Origin: Pelomonas sp047654805
Lineage (GTDB): Bacteria; Pseudomonadota; Gammaproteobacteria; Burkholderiales; Burkholderiaceae_C
NCBI RefSeq assembly: GCF_047654805.1
Contig: NZ_JASGIV010000001.1
Span: forward strand, 1,116,001 to 1,180,000
Length of the DNA: 64,000 bases
Reading direction: 5' to 3'
Position numbers and translations under genes: made by a program. Positions 24,542 to 32,537 of this stretch are shown here, piece by piece; within the stretch, counting starts at the first letter, position 1, and each line of letters begins with the position of its first letter. Below the pieces are notes generated by a model that ran no database searches, was not told the origin of the DNA, and worked only from the letters and a program-made list of their open reading frames with translations.

Positions 24542-25302
24542 CCCTGGACCTGCAAGCCGCGGCCCGCACGGCGCTGGCCTGCCTGGACCTGACCAGCCTG
24601 AACGATGCCGACACGCCGGCTGACATCACCGCGCTGTGCCGGCGTGCGCAGACGGCCTACGGCCCCGTGGCAGCTGTCTGTGTCTGGCCACGCTTCGTCG
24701 CGCAGGCGCGTGCCGCGCTGCCGCCTGCCATCAAGGTCGCGGCCGTGGCCGATTTTCCTGATGGCGCGCTGGACTTGGCCGTTGCGCTGGCCGATATTGC
24801 CGCCATCGCGCAGGCCGGCGGCGATGAGGTCGACGTGGTGCTGCCCTGGCGTGCCTTGCTGTCCGGCAAGGCCACCGAGGTCGCCGAGTTCCTGGCCGAG
24901 GTCCGCCATGCCAGCCGGCCGCTGACGCTCAAGGTCATCATCGAATCCGGCGAACTCGGCACGGCCGAGCGCATTGCCCAGGCGACGCGCCTGGCGCTGG
25001 CGGCCGGCGCCGATTTCGTGAAAACCAGCACTGGCAAGACCGCGACCGGCGCCACGCCAGAAGCGGCAGCGGCCATGCTGAAGGAAATCGCTGCGAGTGG
25101 CCTGTCCGCCGCCGGCTTCAAGGCCTCCGGCGGCGTGCGCTCGGTGGTGGATGCCGCCGGCTACATCGCGCAGACCGAAGCCGCACTTGGCGCCGACGCG
25201 CTCAACCCGCAGCGGCTGCGCTTTGGCGCCAGCGGCCTGCTGACCGACATCGAAGCCGTGCTTTCCGGTGGCCCCCGCACGGCCGCCACTTCCGCGTACT
25301 GA
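24538..25302 (+). CDS. deoC: Deoxyribose-phosphate aldolase
   Basis: This 254-residue aldolase cleaves 2-deoxyribose 5-phosphate to acetaldehyde and glyceraldehyde 3-phosphate. The Schiff-base lysine is in DFVKTSTGKTATGAT, and KVIIESGELG carries a second conserved part. It starts at GTG 24538, overlapping the previous stop. No phosphopentomutase (deoB) gene is in this operon, so that step must be supplied from elsewhere. Confidence 0.95.
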   Translation: MTLDLQAAARTALACLDLTSLNDADTPADITALCRRAQTAYGPVAAVCVWPRFVAQARAALPPAIKVAAVADFPDGALDLAVALADIAAIAQAGGDEVDVVLPWRALLSGKATEVAEFLAEVRHASRPLTLKVIIESGELGTAERIAQATRLALAAGADFVKTSTGKTATGATPEAAAAMLKEIAASGLSAAGFKASGGVRSVVDAAGYIAQTEAALGADALNPQRLRFGASGLLTDIEAVLSGGPRTAATSAY

Positions 25303-25305
25303 ACC

Positions 25306-26616
25306 ATGCTTGCCCAAGAAATCATCCGCGCCAAGCGCGACGGCCAGGCGCTCAATGAAGCGCAGATCAACCATTTCGTTCGCGGCCTCGTCGACAACTC
25401 CTGGAGCGAGGGCCAGGTCGCGGCCCTCGGCATGGCCGTGTTCCTCAAGGGCATGGGCCGTGACGAAGCCGTGTTGCTGACCCGCGCGATGATGAACTCC
25501 GGCCGCGTGATGCGCTGGCCCGACATGCCCGGCCCGGTGCTGGACAAGCACAGCAGCGGTGGCGTCGGTGACAAGGTCAGCCTGATGCTGGCGCCCATGG
25601 TGGCAGCCTGCGGTGGCTATGTGCCGATGATTGCCGGCCGCGGCCTGGGCCATACCGGCGGCACGGTGGACAAGCTGGAAGCCATTCCCCACTACACGAC
25701 CACGCCGGACCCGGCGAAGTTCGACCAGATCGTGCGCACACTGGGCTGCGCCATCATCGGCCAGACGGCCGACCTGGCCCCCGCCGACAAGCGCTTCTAC
25801 GCGACGCGCGACGTGACGGCCACCGTGGAGAGCGTGCCGCTGATCACCGCCAGCATCCTGTCCAAGAAGCTGGCTGCCGGGCTCGAGGGCTTGGCGATGG
25901 ACATCAAGTGCGGTAACGGTGCCTTCGCATCCACGCCCGAGTTCGCGAAGGAGCTGGCTGAGAGCATCGTCGCCGTCGCGGGTGGTGCTGGCCTGAAGAC
26001 GCGTGCGCTGATCACCGACATGAACCAGATCCTGGGCACCGATGTCGGCAATTCGCTGGAAGTCATCGAGACCATCCGCTACCTGAAGGGCGATCATCGC
26101 GAGCCGCGCCTGCATGAGGTGACGTTGGCGCTGTGCGCCGAGATGCTGGTGCTTGGCGGCCTGGCTGCCGATGCCGCAGCCGCGCGAGTGAAGCTGCAGG
26201 CTGCGTTGGACTCGGGCGCCGCCGCCGAGAAGTTCGCCAGGATGGTGGTGGCCCTGGGCGGCCCGTCCGACCTGATGGAGCGGCCCGAGGCCTATCTCAC
26301 CGCTGCGCCCGTCGTGAGGCCGGTGGCTGCGCCGCGTGCCGGCGTCATCACGACGATGTCGACGCGCGACCTGGGCGTGGCCATCGTGGAGCTGGGCGGT
26401 GGACGCCGCAAGGCCGGCGACGCCATTGACATGCGAGTGGGCTTCTCCGATGTCAAGCCGATTGGTACGCGTGTCGCGGCCGGCGAGCCGCTGGCGCTGA
26501 TCCACGCGGCCGATGAAGCTGCTGCCGATCGGGCCGTCGCGTCGTACCTGGCTGCCTGCATGCTGGGTGACGCCGACGTGGCTGCGACGCCCATGGTGAT
26601 GGCCGAGGTGGGCTGA
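25306..26616 (+). CDS. deoA: Thymidine phosphorylase
   Basis: This 436-residue enzyme cleaves thymidine and deoxyuridine with phosphate. It has the family motif LDKHSSGGVGDKVSLMLAPM near residue 80, followed by MIAGRGLGHTGGTVDKLE and ILSKKLAAGLEGLAMDIKCG. Length fits the homodimeric bacterial form. It follows deoC by three bases, and its stop overlaps the trmB start. Confidence 0.97.
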   Translation: MLAQEIIRAKRDGQALNEAQINHFVRGLVDNSWSEGQVAALGMAVFLKGMGRDEAVLLTRAMMNSGRVMRWPDMPGPVLDKHSSGGVGDKVSLMLAPMVAACGGYVPMIAGRGLGHTGGTVDKLEAIPHYTTTPDPAKFDQIVRTLGCAIIGQTADLAPADKRFYATRDVTATVESVPLITASILSKKLAAGLEGLAMDIKCGNGAFASTPEFAKELAESIVAVAGGAGLKTRALITDMNQILGTDVGNSLEVIETIRYLKGDHREPRLHEVTLALCAEMLVLGGLAADAAAARVKLQAALDSGAAAEKFARMVVALGGPSDLMERPEAYLTAAPVVRPVAAPRAGVITTMSTRDLGVAIVELGGGRRKAGDAIDMRVGFSDVKPIGTRVAAGEPLALIHAADEAAADRAVASYLAACMLGDADVAATPMVMAEVG

Positions 26617-27320
26617 TGTCTGACGAGCAAGACCCGCAGCAGCCGCAGGATCCGCCCCGACGCGCGATCAAGAGCTTTGTGACGCGCGCCGGTCGCATGG
26701 GCACGGGCCAGATCAAGGCGTTGGCCGAGCTGGGCCCGAAGTTCGTGCTGCCTTACAAGCCCGAGCGCATCGACGCTGCCGCTGTCTTTGGCCGCAAGGC
26801 GCCGCTGGTGCTGGAGATCGGCTTCGGCATGGGCGGCGCGACGGCCGAGATCGCTCAGACGCTGCCCGACCATGACTTCATCGGTTGCGAGGTGCACGAA
26901 CCCGGCGTAGGTGCGCTGCTCAAGCTCATCGCCGAGAAGCAGATTCCCAACATCCGCATCGTGCAGCACGACGCCGTCGAGGTATTGCGCGACATGATCG
27001 GCCCCGGACTGCTGGCCGGCGTGCATATCTTCTTCCCCGACCCCTGGCACAAGAAGCGCCACAACAAGCGCCGCCTGATCCAGCCCGAGTTCGTTTCCAA
27101 GCTGGTGCAGCATCTGGCCCCGGGTGGCTATCTGCATTGCGCGACCGACTGGCAGCCCTATGCCGAGCAGATGCTTGAAGTGCTGTCGGCCGAGCCCCAT
27201 CTCCTGAACACCGCGGCCGGCTATGCTGACAAGCCCGCCTACCGTCCCCTGACCAAGTTCGAGAACCGCGGCATCAAGCTCGGACATGGCGTATGGGACC
27301 TGGTGTTCAGGAAGCGCTGA
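26616..27320 (+). CDS. trmB: tRNA (guanine-N7)-methyltransferase
   Basis: This 234-residue enzyme methylates G46 in the tRNA variable loop. It shows the SAM loop EIGFGMGGATAEIAQ, the acid-rich FIGCEVHEPGVGALL, and the TrmB hallmark FPDPWHKKRHNKRRL. The N-terminus has a short Gln/Pro-rich stretch. Start ATG and deoA stop share one base, and it overlaps coaBC at the other end, so it is cotranscribed with salvage genes despite no obvious functional tie. Confidence 0.96.
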   Translation: MSDEQDPQQPQDPPRRAIKSFVTRAGRMGTGQIKALAELGPKFVLPYKPERIDAAAVFGRKAPLVLEIGFGMGGATAEIAQTLPDHDFIGCEVHEPGVGALLKLIAEKQIPNIRIVQHDAVEVLRDMIGPGLLAGVHIFFPDPWHKKRHNKRRLIQPEFVSKLVQHLAPGGYLHCATDWQPYAEQMLEVLSAEPHLLNTAAGYADKPAYRPLTKFENRGIKLGHGVWDLVFRKR

Positions 27321-28522
27321 TGACATCACCCCTTTACGGCAAACACATCCTGCTCGCGATGACCGGCGGCATCGCCGGCTACAAGATTGCCGAGCTGACG
27401 CGGCTGCTCGTGAAGGGCGGAGCGACGGTGCAGGTCATGATGACCGAGGCCGCCGAGCAGTTCATCACCGGGGTGACGATGCAGGCGCTGTCCGGCCGTC
27501 CCGTCTACACCAGCCAGTGGGACCCACGGCCCGACAACAACATGGCCCACATCAACCTCAGTCGCGAGGCCGATGCGATGCTGGTGGCGCCGGCCAGTGC
27601 CGACGCCATTGCTGCGCTGGCGCAGGGCAGGGCGGATGACCTTGTCAGCCTGACCGCGCTGGCCCGTCGCATCCATGAATGCCCGTTGCTGGTCGTGCCG
27701 GCGATGAATCGCGAGATGTGGGCGCACCCGGCCACGCGGCGCAACGTCGCGCAGATCGTGGCCGACGGCGCGACCGTCATCGGCCCAGCTAGCGGCGACC
27801 AAGCCTGCGGCGAGATCGGTGACGGCCGCATGCTGGAGGCGCAGGAGATCTTCGACGATGTCGAAGCATTCCTCTGTCCCAAGCCGCTGCGCGGCAAGAA
27901 GCTGCTGGTCACGGCGGGCCCCACTTTTGAGCCCATCGATCCGGTGCGCGGCATCACCAACCACAGCAGCGGCAAGATGGGCTTTGCCATCGCCCGCGCG
28001 GCGGCCGAGGCGGGCGCCGAAGTCACGTTGGTGGCCGGTCCGGTGCATTTGCCCACGCCTCGCGGTGTGCAGCGCCTCGACGTGCAGTCGGCCCAGCAGA
28101 TGCATGACACCGTGCTGCCGTTGGCCGCTCATCAGCATGCCTTCATCGCGACTGCCGCCGTCGCCGACTGGCGCCCGGCGCAGACGCATGAGCACAAGCT
28201 GAAGAAGGCCGAGGGCGGCGCGACGGCGCCCACCATCGCGATGGCCGAGAACCCCGACATCCTGGCGGCAGTCGCGAAGCTGCCCAAGCCGCCTTACTGC
28301 GTGGGTTTTGCCGCCGAGAGCGAGAAGCTTGCCGAGCATGCCGACGCCAAGCGCCGCCGCAAGGGCATTCCGCTCATCGTCGCCAATCTGGGGCCGGCCA
28401 CCTTCGGCCGCGACGACAACGCGTTGCTGCTCATCGACGAGCAGGGCCGGCGCGAATTGCCCCGCGCGGACAAGCTCAGCCTTGCGCGCGAGCTGATCCA
28501 AGAACTCTCGAAACGACTCTGA
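27320..28522 (+). CDS. coaBC: Bifunctional phosphopantothenoylcysteine decarboxylase / synthetase
   Basis: This 400-residue protein makes 4'-phosphopantetheine in coenzyme A synthesis. The N-terminal FMN-binding CoaC part has MTGGIAGYKIAEL, AHINLSREADAMLVAPASAD, VPAMNREMW and CGEIGDGRML with the catalytic Cys. The C-terminal CoaB part starts near residue 190 with VTAGPTFEPIDPVRGITN and has KLKKAEGG. The ATG at 27320 overlaps the trmB stop and is preferred over an in-frame codon 27 bases earlier. It overlaps dut by one base. Confidence 0.97.
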   Translation: MTSPLYGKHILLAMTGGIAGYKIAELTRLLVKGGATVQVMMTEAAEQFITGVTMQALSGRPVYTSQWDPRPDNNMAHINLSREADAMLVAPASADAIAALAQGRADDLVSLTALARRIHECPLLVVPAMNREMWAHPATRRNVAQIVADGATVIGPASGDQACGEIGDGRMLEAQEIFDDVEAFLCPKPLRGKKLLVTAGPTFEPIDPVRGITNHSSGKMGFAIARAAAEAGAEVTLVAGPVHLPTPRGVQRLDVQSAQQMHDTVLPLAAHQHAFIATAAVADWRPAQTHEHKLKKAEGGATAPTIAMAENPDILAAVAKLPKPPYCVGFAAESEKLAEHADAKRRRKGIPLIVANLGPATFGRDDNALLLIDEQGRRELPRADKLSLARELIQELSKRL

Positions 28523-28971
28523 TGCACGCCATTGACCTGCAAGTGCTCGACGCCCGCATGGCCGAGCAGATTCCCGCCTACGCGACGCCCGGCAGCGCCG
28601 GCCTCGATCTGAGAGCCTGCCTTGACGAAGCGATCACACTGGCTCCCGGTCAGACGAGCCTGATCCCCACGGGCCTGGCCATCCACATCGCCGACCCGGG
28701 CCTGGCGGCCATCATCCTGCCGCGCTCGGGCCTGGGCCACAAGCACGGCATCGTGCTGGGCAACCTGGTGGGCCTGATCGACAGCGACTACCAGGGCCAG
28801 CTGATGGTCAGCTGCTGGAACCGTGGCCAGGCAGAGTTCACCATCCAGCCCTTTGAGCGCATCGCCCAGTTGGTCATCGTGCCGGTCGTGCAGGCGAGCT
28901 TCCGGCGCGTGGACAGCTTCGATGCGTCGGCGCGCGGCGCTGGCGGATTCGGCTCCACCGGCAAGGCATAG
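28522..28971 (+). CDS. dut: Deoxyuridine 5'-triphosphate nucleotidohydrolase
   Basis: This 149-residue trimeric dUTPase hydrolyses dUTP to dUMP and pyrophosphate. All five family motifs are visible: PGSAGLDLRA, RSGLGHKHGIVLGN, GLIDSDYQG, ERIAQLVIVPV and the C-terminal arm RGAGGFGSTG. It starts one base before the coaBC stop ends, and is the last gene of the long plus-strand run. coaBC-dut adjacency is common across proteobacteria. Confidence 0.97.
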   Translation: MHAIDLQVLDARMAEQIPAYATPGSAGLDLRACLDEAITLAPGQTSLIPTGLAIHIADPGLAAIILPRSGLGHKHGIVLGNLVGLIDSDYQGQLMVSCWNRGQAEFTIQPFERIAQLVIVPVVQASFRRVDSFDASARGAGGFGSTGKA

Positions 28972-28977
28972 AGCAAC

Positions 28978-28997
28978 AAGGCGCCTAGGGGCGCCTT
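28978..28997 (+). terminator. Hairpin after dut
   Basis: A perfect 8-bp stem (AAGGCGCC and GGCGCCTT) with a four-base TAGG loop starts seven bases after the dut stop. There is only a short T run. It probably ends the nucleoside, trmB, coaBC, dut transcript. Confidence 0.6.
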
Positions 28998-29064
28998 CGG
29001 GTCCACGCCGGATGTGCTCCAGCCGGTGTCGCGCGGCACGCAGCCGCCGCGCGCCCTTTCGGCC

Positions 29065-29586
29065 TCAGTGGATGGGTTCGTCCGGCGGCGCGCCGGTCTG
29101 CACCATGAAGATGGGCTCGCCCACCGAGCCGGCCTGGATCTCTTCCTCGGTTGCCGGGCGCACGTCCATGAGCTTCAGGTGCATGCGCAGGCCGATGCCG
29201 GCCAGCGGGTGGTTGCCATCCAGCACCACGTGCTGAGGGTAGACCTCGGTGACCGTGTAGACCGCGTCCTCGGCCATGCCTTCGGTGACGGCCCCTTCGG
29301 GCAGGCCCTCGAACTGCATGCCCGGCTCCACGTCCGACGGGAACAGGCTGCGCGCCTCAAAGCAAACCAGGCCCGAGTCGTAGTCCCCGAAGGCTTCCTC
29401 GGGCTGCAGCGCGAGGTCGGTCTCGAAGCCGGCCTCCTGGCCTTCCAGCGAGGCCTCGACCTTGGCGAACAGGTCATCCCCTCCGACCAGGAATTCCATC
29501 GGCTCGGCCAGCTCGTCGATGAGCTGACCCTGGGCATCGTCGAGTCTCCAGCGCAGGGAGACGACACAGGGGCGGGTCACTTGCAT
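29065..29586 (-). CDS. FKBP-type peptidyl-prolyl isomerase, SlyD-like
   Basis: This 173-residue protein has the FKBP core interrupted by an insert-in-flap domain as in SlyD. The first part is VSLRWRLDDAQGQLIDEL and PMEFLVGGDDLFAKVEASLEG; the chaperone insert holds PEEAFGDYDSGLVC, and the return is VVLDGNHPLAGIGLRMHLKL. There is no His/Cys-rich metal-binding tail as in E. coli SlyD. It helps fold proteins by proline isomerisation in the cytoplasm. The ATG at 29586 is 40 bases from the divergent roxA-like start. Confidence 0.93.
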   Translation of the reverse strand: MQVTRPCVVSLRWRLDDAQGQLIDELAEPMEFLVGGDDLFAKVEASLEGQEAGFETDLALQPEEAFGDYDSGLVCFEARSLFPSDVEPGMQFEGLPEGAVTEGMAEDAVYTVTEVYPQHVVLDGNHPLAGIGLRMHLKLMDVRPATEEEIQAGSVGEPIFMVQTGAPPDEPIH

Positions 29587-29626
29587 GGGAAGGATTTTCG
29601 CACGCGGCCCTCGGCACAATGCCCGC

Positions 29627-30742
29627 ATGCAGATTGATCTCCCGACCCCCATGCTCGCCGGCCTGAGTCCGGCGCAATTCATGCGCAAGCACTGGCAGAA
29701 GAAGCCGTTGGTGGTGCGCCAGGCCTTTGCCGACGTCCAGCCGCCAGCGTCGCTGAAGGAGCTGGCCGCGCTGGCCGCGCGTGACGATGTCGAGTCCCGC
29801 CTCGTCACGGCCTTCGATGGCGCCTGGAAGCTCAAGCACGGGCCGATTCCCCGCCTGCCGGCGATGAGCAAGCCGGGCTGGACCCTGCTGGTCCAGGGGC
29901 TGGACCAGCACCTGGCCGATGCGCGCGCGCTGCTGGACCTGTTCCGTTTCGCGCCCGATGCGCGGCTGGACGACCTGATGCTGTCCGTTGCCAGCGATGG
30001 TGGTGGCGTCGGGCCGCATTTCGACTCCTATGACGTGTTCCTGATCCAGCTCGCCGGCCGGCGCCGCTGGCGCATCGGCGCCCAGCGCGACGCGGTGCTG
30101 CGCGACGACGTGCCGCTGAAGATCATCGCGAACTTCAAGCCCGAGCAGGAGTTCGTGCTGGAGCCAGGCGACATGCTCTACCTGCCGCCCGGCTGGGCGC
30201 ATGACGGCGTTGCTGTCGGTCCCGGCTGCATGACCGGCTCGGTGGGCTTTCGCGCCTCGACTGCTGAGGGTCTGGCTGCCGAGTTGCTGCCACGCTTCCT
30301 CGACGAGATCGACGGGACCGGCAAGCTCTATGCCGACCCACGCCAGGAGGCCTCGGCCGAGCCGGCCCGTGTGCCTGCCGCGCTGCTGGATTTCGCCCGC
30401 CGGGCCGTCGAGGCTGCGGTGCAGCGTCCGCTGGCACTGGAGCGGGCGCTGGGCGAGGCGTTGACCGAGCCCAAGGCCAACGTCTGGTTCGAACTGGGCG
30501 AGACGCTGCCGCCGGGGCAAGGCGCCGTGCTGGACCGGCGTAGCCGCATGCTCTACGACGACGCCCAGGTCTTCCTGAACGGCGAGAGCTTCCGCGCCAG
30601 TGGTCGCGACGCAGTGCTGATGCGTGGCCTGGCCGACAGGCGCGCGTTGACAGCCGCCGAGGTGGCGCGCCTGTCGCCGGGTGCACGCGAGCTGCTGGAT
30701 CAGTGGACCGAGGATGGCTGGGTGCAGCCGCTGGCGTCATGA
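29627..30742 (+). CDS. Ribosomal protein oxygenase, cupin JmjC type (RoxA/YcfD-like)
   Basis: This 371-residue protein belongs to the cupin_4/JmjC oxygenases that hydroxylate an arginine of ribosomal protein uL16 in E. coli (YcfD). It begins with FMRKHWQKKPLVVRQAF and has the iron motif GPHFDSYDVFLIQLAG with His and Asp. The third iron His is in PPGWAHDGVAVG. A C-terminal dimerisation and winged-helix-like part follows. The ATG at 29627 is preferred; a 14-residue extension would run into the fkb promoter. Its stop overlaps the next gene. Confidence 0.92.
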   Translation: MQIDLPTPMLAGLSPAQFMRKHWQKKPLVVRQAFADVQPPASLKELAALAARDDVESRLVTAFDGAWKLKHGPIPRLPAMSKPGWTLLVQGLDQHLADARALLDLFRFAPDARLDDLMLSVASDGGGVGPHFDSYDVFLIQLAGRRRWRIGAQRDAVLRDDVPLKIIANFKPEQEFVLEPGDMLYLPPGWAHDGVAVGPGCMTGSVGFRASTAEGLAAELLPRFLDEIDGTGKLYADPRQEASAEPARVPAALLDFARRAVEAAVQRPLALERALGEALTEPKANVWFELGETLPPGQGAVLDRRSRMLYDDAQVFLNGESFRASGRDAVLMRGLADRRALTAAEVARLSPGARELLDQWTEDGWVQPLAS

Positions 30743-31233
30743 ACGCGCAGAGCTTCGCCGGTCGCGCTGATTTCGAGCGCCTGCTCACCGAAGCCCTGAG
30801 CTGGGCCGGTGATCAGGGCTGCCGCGAGTTGTATGCCTGGGATGCCAGTTTCGTCGACTGGCCGCTCTCCAGCGCCCCGACCCTGGCCGCGCTGGCTGCA
30901 TGGGCCAGGCCTGGTCGTCAGTTGCATCTGCTGGCCTTGCAGTACGACGACATCGTGCGGCGCCATCCGCGCTTCGTGCGCTGGCGACGCGACTATGCGC
31001 ATTGCGTGACGGCGCGCGCGGTCGAGCCAGAAATTCGCCTGGAAGCCGCGCCCGAAGGCCTGTTGGTGGCCGTTGCACCCGAGTCCACGGTGACTCTGCG
31101 CCTCTTCGATCGCCATCTCTGGCGGGGCGAGGTCAGCCTGGACTCCGCCCAGCGCCTGCGCAGCCTGGAGTGGTTTGATGCCCTGGCGCAACGTTCCAGC
31201 GATTCATTTGCTCCCACGACACTGGGGTTATGA
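30739..31233 (+). CDS. Conserved hypothetical protein coupled to roxA-like gene
   Basis: This 164-residue protein has no domain I recognise. The sequence looks globular, with no signal and no membrane segment, and contains CRELYAWDASFVDWPLS and RPGRQLHLLALQYDDIV. A RRHPRFVRWRRDYAHCVTAR stretch is notably basic. The start ATG overlaps the roxA-like stop, so the two are cotranslated; its role may relate to ribosome modification, but that rests only on position. Confidence 0.75.
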   Translation: MNAQSFAGRADFERLLTEALSWAGDQGCRELYAWDASFVDWPLSSAPTLAALAAWARPGRQLHLLALQYDDIVRRHPRFVRWRRDYAHCVTARAVEPEIRLEAAPEGLLVAVAPESTVTLRLFDRHLWRGEVSLDSAQRLRSLEWFDALAQRSSDSFAPTTLGL

Positions 31234-31255
31234 GTCTCCGCGATATGGAAACCCC

Positions 31256-31261
31256 TATAAT
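31256..31261 (+). promoter_or_regulatory. Consensus-like -10 box before small lipoprotein gene
   Basis: TATAAT lies about 129 bases before the lipoprotein ATG. No good -35 is seen 16-18 bases upstream. The long leader (about 31268-31389) could carry control or hold a small RNA. Confidence 0.4.
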
Positions 31262-31389
31262 TGCGGGCTAGGCGAGGGAAGCGCTCGAGGTTTTCCGCGT
31301 CTTGTACAGCGGGGTCGGCAGTCGGTAAGAAACTGGCGCTCGACCCCAAAATTATGGTGTGCACCGTCGTTAAACGTTTGAGGACAAGT

Positions 31390-31596
31390 ATGAATAAGTC
31401 GATCGTGTTGGCTTCCCTGCTGGCTGCCGTTGCTCTGAGCGCTTGCAGCAAGAAGGAAGAACCCAAGGTTGAGGCCCCGGCTCCGGTCGTGGCTCCCGCC
31501 GCCTCGGAAGCCGCCAGCGCCGTTGACGCTGCTGCTTCGGCTGTCGACGCTGGCGCTTCGGCTGTTGACGCCGCCGCGTCCGCCGCTTCGAAGTAA
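31390..31596 (+). CDS. Small alanine-rich lipoprotein with heptad repeats
   Basis: This 68-residue protein has a lipoprotein signal with lipobox ALSAC at about residue 19. Residues 20-38 are Lys/Glu/Pro-rich; the rest is nearly all Ala, Ser, Val and Asp in a repeated unit (SAVDAAA, SAVDAGA, SAVDAAA). A seven-residue period in Ala-rich sequence suggests an alanine-type coiled coil, like a tiny Lpp-style outer-membrane lipoprotein. That is inference; no family is recognised. The ATG at 31390 follows AGGACAAGT (AGGA site). It stands alone between a -10 box and a strong terminator, as expected for a highly expressed gene. Confidence 0.85.
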   Translation: MNKSIVLASLLAAVALSACSKKEEPKVEAPAPVVAPAASEAASAVDAAASAVDAGASAVDAAASAASK

Positions 31597-31612
31597 TCGC
31601 TTCGTCCCAATG

Positions 31613-31656
31613 AAAAAGGCCGACGCTGCGCAGGCAGCGGCGGCTTTTTTCTTTTT
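31613..31656 (+). terminator. Rho-independent terminator after small lipoprotein
   Basis: GCCGACGCTGC and GCAGCGGCGGC pair with one mismatch, flanked by A5 on the left and T6CT5 on the right. It is the strongest intrinsic terminator seen in the window. Confidence 0.9.
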
Positions 31657-31703
31657 CGTGACGTCGATGCCCTGATTCGCATCGCGATTACAAAACTTTG
31701 CGT

Positions 31704-31721
31704 CGCGCGCCATGGCGCGCG
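31704..31721 (-). terminator. 18-bp palindrome after MBL hydrolase
   Basis: CGCGCGCCATGGCGCGCG is a perfect palindrome starting two bases after the MBL stop on the minus strand. A short GTTTTG follows about nine bases later. It is likely the end of the dapA, bamC, MBL transcript. Confidence 0.5.
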
Positions 31722-31723
31722 GT

Positions 31724-32503
31724 TCAGTTCAGCGACAGCCAGTCCAGGCCCTGGGTGGGATGGGCGATGCGGATCTCCGGTGCGCCGCCACCAAGGACTG
31801 CCGCCAATGCGGCGTGCGCCAGCTCCGGCGTGTTGTTTTGCTCGCTGAGGTGGGCGGCTGCGATCACTCCCAGCCCCGGGTGCAAGCAGCGCGCCAGCAG
31901 GTCTGCGGCCGCGGCGTTCGACAGGTGGCCATGGCTGCCGAGAATGCGCTTCTTCAAGGCCGGGTGATAGCGCCCGTTGCGCAGCAGCGTCTCGTCGTGA
32001 TTGCATTCCAGCAGTAGCGCCTGGCAGCCTGCCAGCGCGGCCGCGACATCGTCAGGTGCGCAGCCGAGGTCTGTCACCAGGCCCAGGCGCCGGGCGCCGT
32101 CGCCGAGAGTCAGCTGCAGAGGCTCGTTGGCATCGTGTGGCACGGCAAAGGGCTGCAGTGCCATGTCGCCCAGGGCAATGACCTCGCCATCGCGGGCGGT
32201 GCGCAGCAGCGCGGGGTCGAAATCGGCATTGCCGACGGCCCGCCAGGTGCCACGGCTCATGATCAGCGGCAGGCGGTAGCGCGTGGCGAAGGCCAGCGCA
32301 CAACCAATGTGGTCGCCATGCTCGTGGGTGATGAAGATCGCATCGACCTCCTCGGGCGTGCAGCCGGCGCGCGCCAGTCGCCTGACGAGTTCGCGCATGC
32401 TGAAGCCGGCATCGACGAGCAGCCGTGTGCTCGTGATGCCCTGGCTGGCCTCCACCAGCGTTGAATTGCCGCCGCTGCCGCTGCCGAGACTGCAGAAGCG
32501 CAT
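31724..32503 (-). CDS. MBL-fold metallohydrolase (YycJ/WalJ-like)
   Basis: This 259-residue protein carries the metallo-beta-lactamase metal motif FITHEHGDHIGCALAF near residue 59 and an early FCSLGSGSGGNSTLVE typical of the YycJ-like group. Further metal ligands lie in ECNHDETLL and HLSNAAAADLL. ATG 32503 was chosen over a GTG one codon earlier. It follows bamC by 34 bases and is last in the operon. The family is linked in Firmicutes to DNA repair and cell-wall control; substrate here is unknown. Confidence 0.9.
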   Translation of the reverse strand: MRFCSLGSGSGGNSTLVEASQGITSTRLLVDAGFSMRELVRRLARAGCTPEEVDAIFITHEHGDHIGCALAFATRYRLPLIMSRGTWRAVGNADFDPALLRTARDGEVIALGDMALQPFAVPHDANEPLQLTLGDGARRLGLVTDLGCAPDDVAAALAGCQALLLECNHDETLLRNGRYHPALKKRILGSHGHLSNAAAADLLARCLHPGLGVIAAAHLSEQNNTPELAHAALAAVLGGGAPEIRIAHPTQGLDWLSLN

Positions 32504-32537
32504 CACGGCCGCCAGCCCTGCCTAAGGCGCGGCCCGA

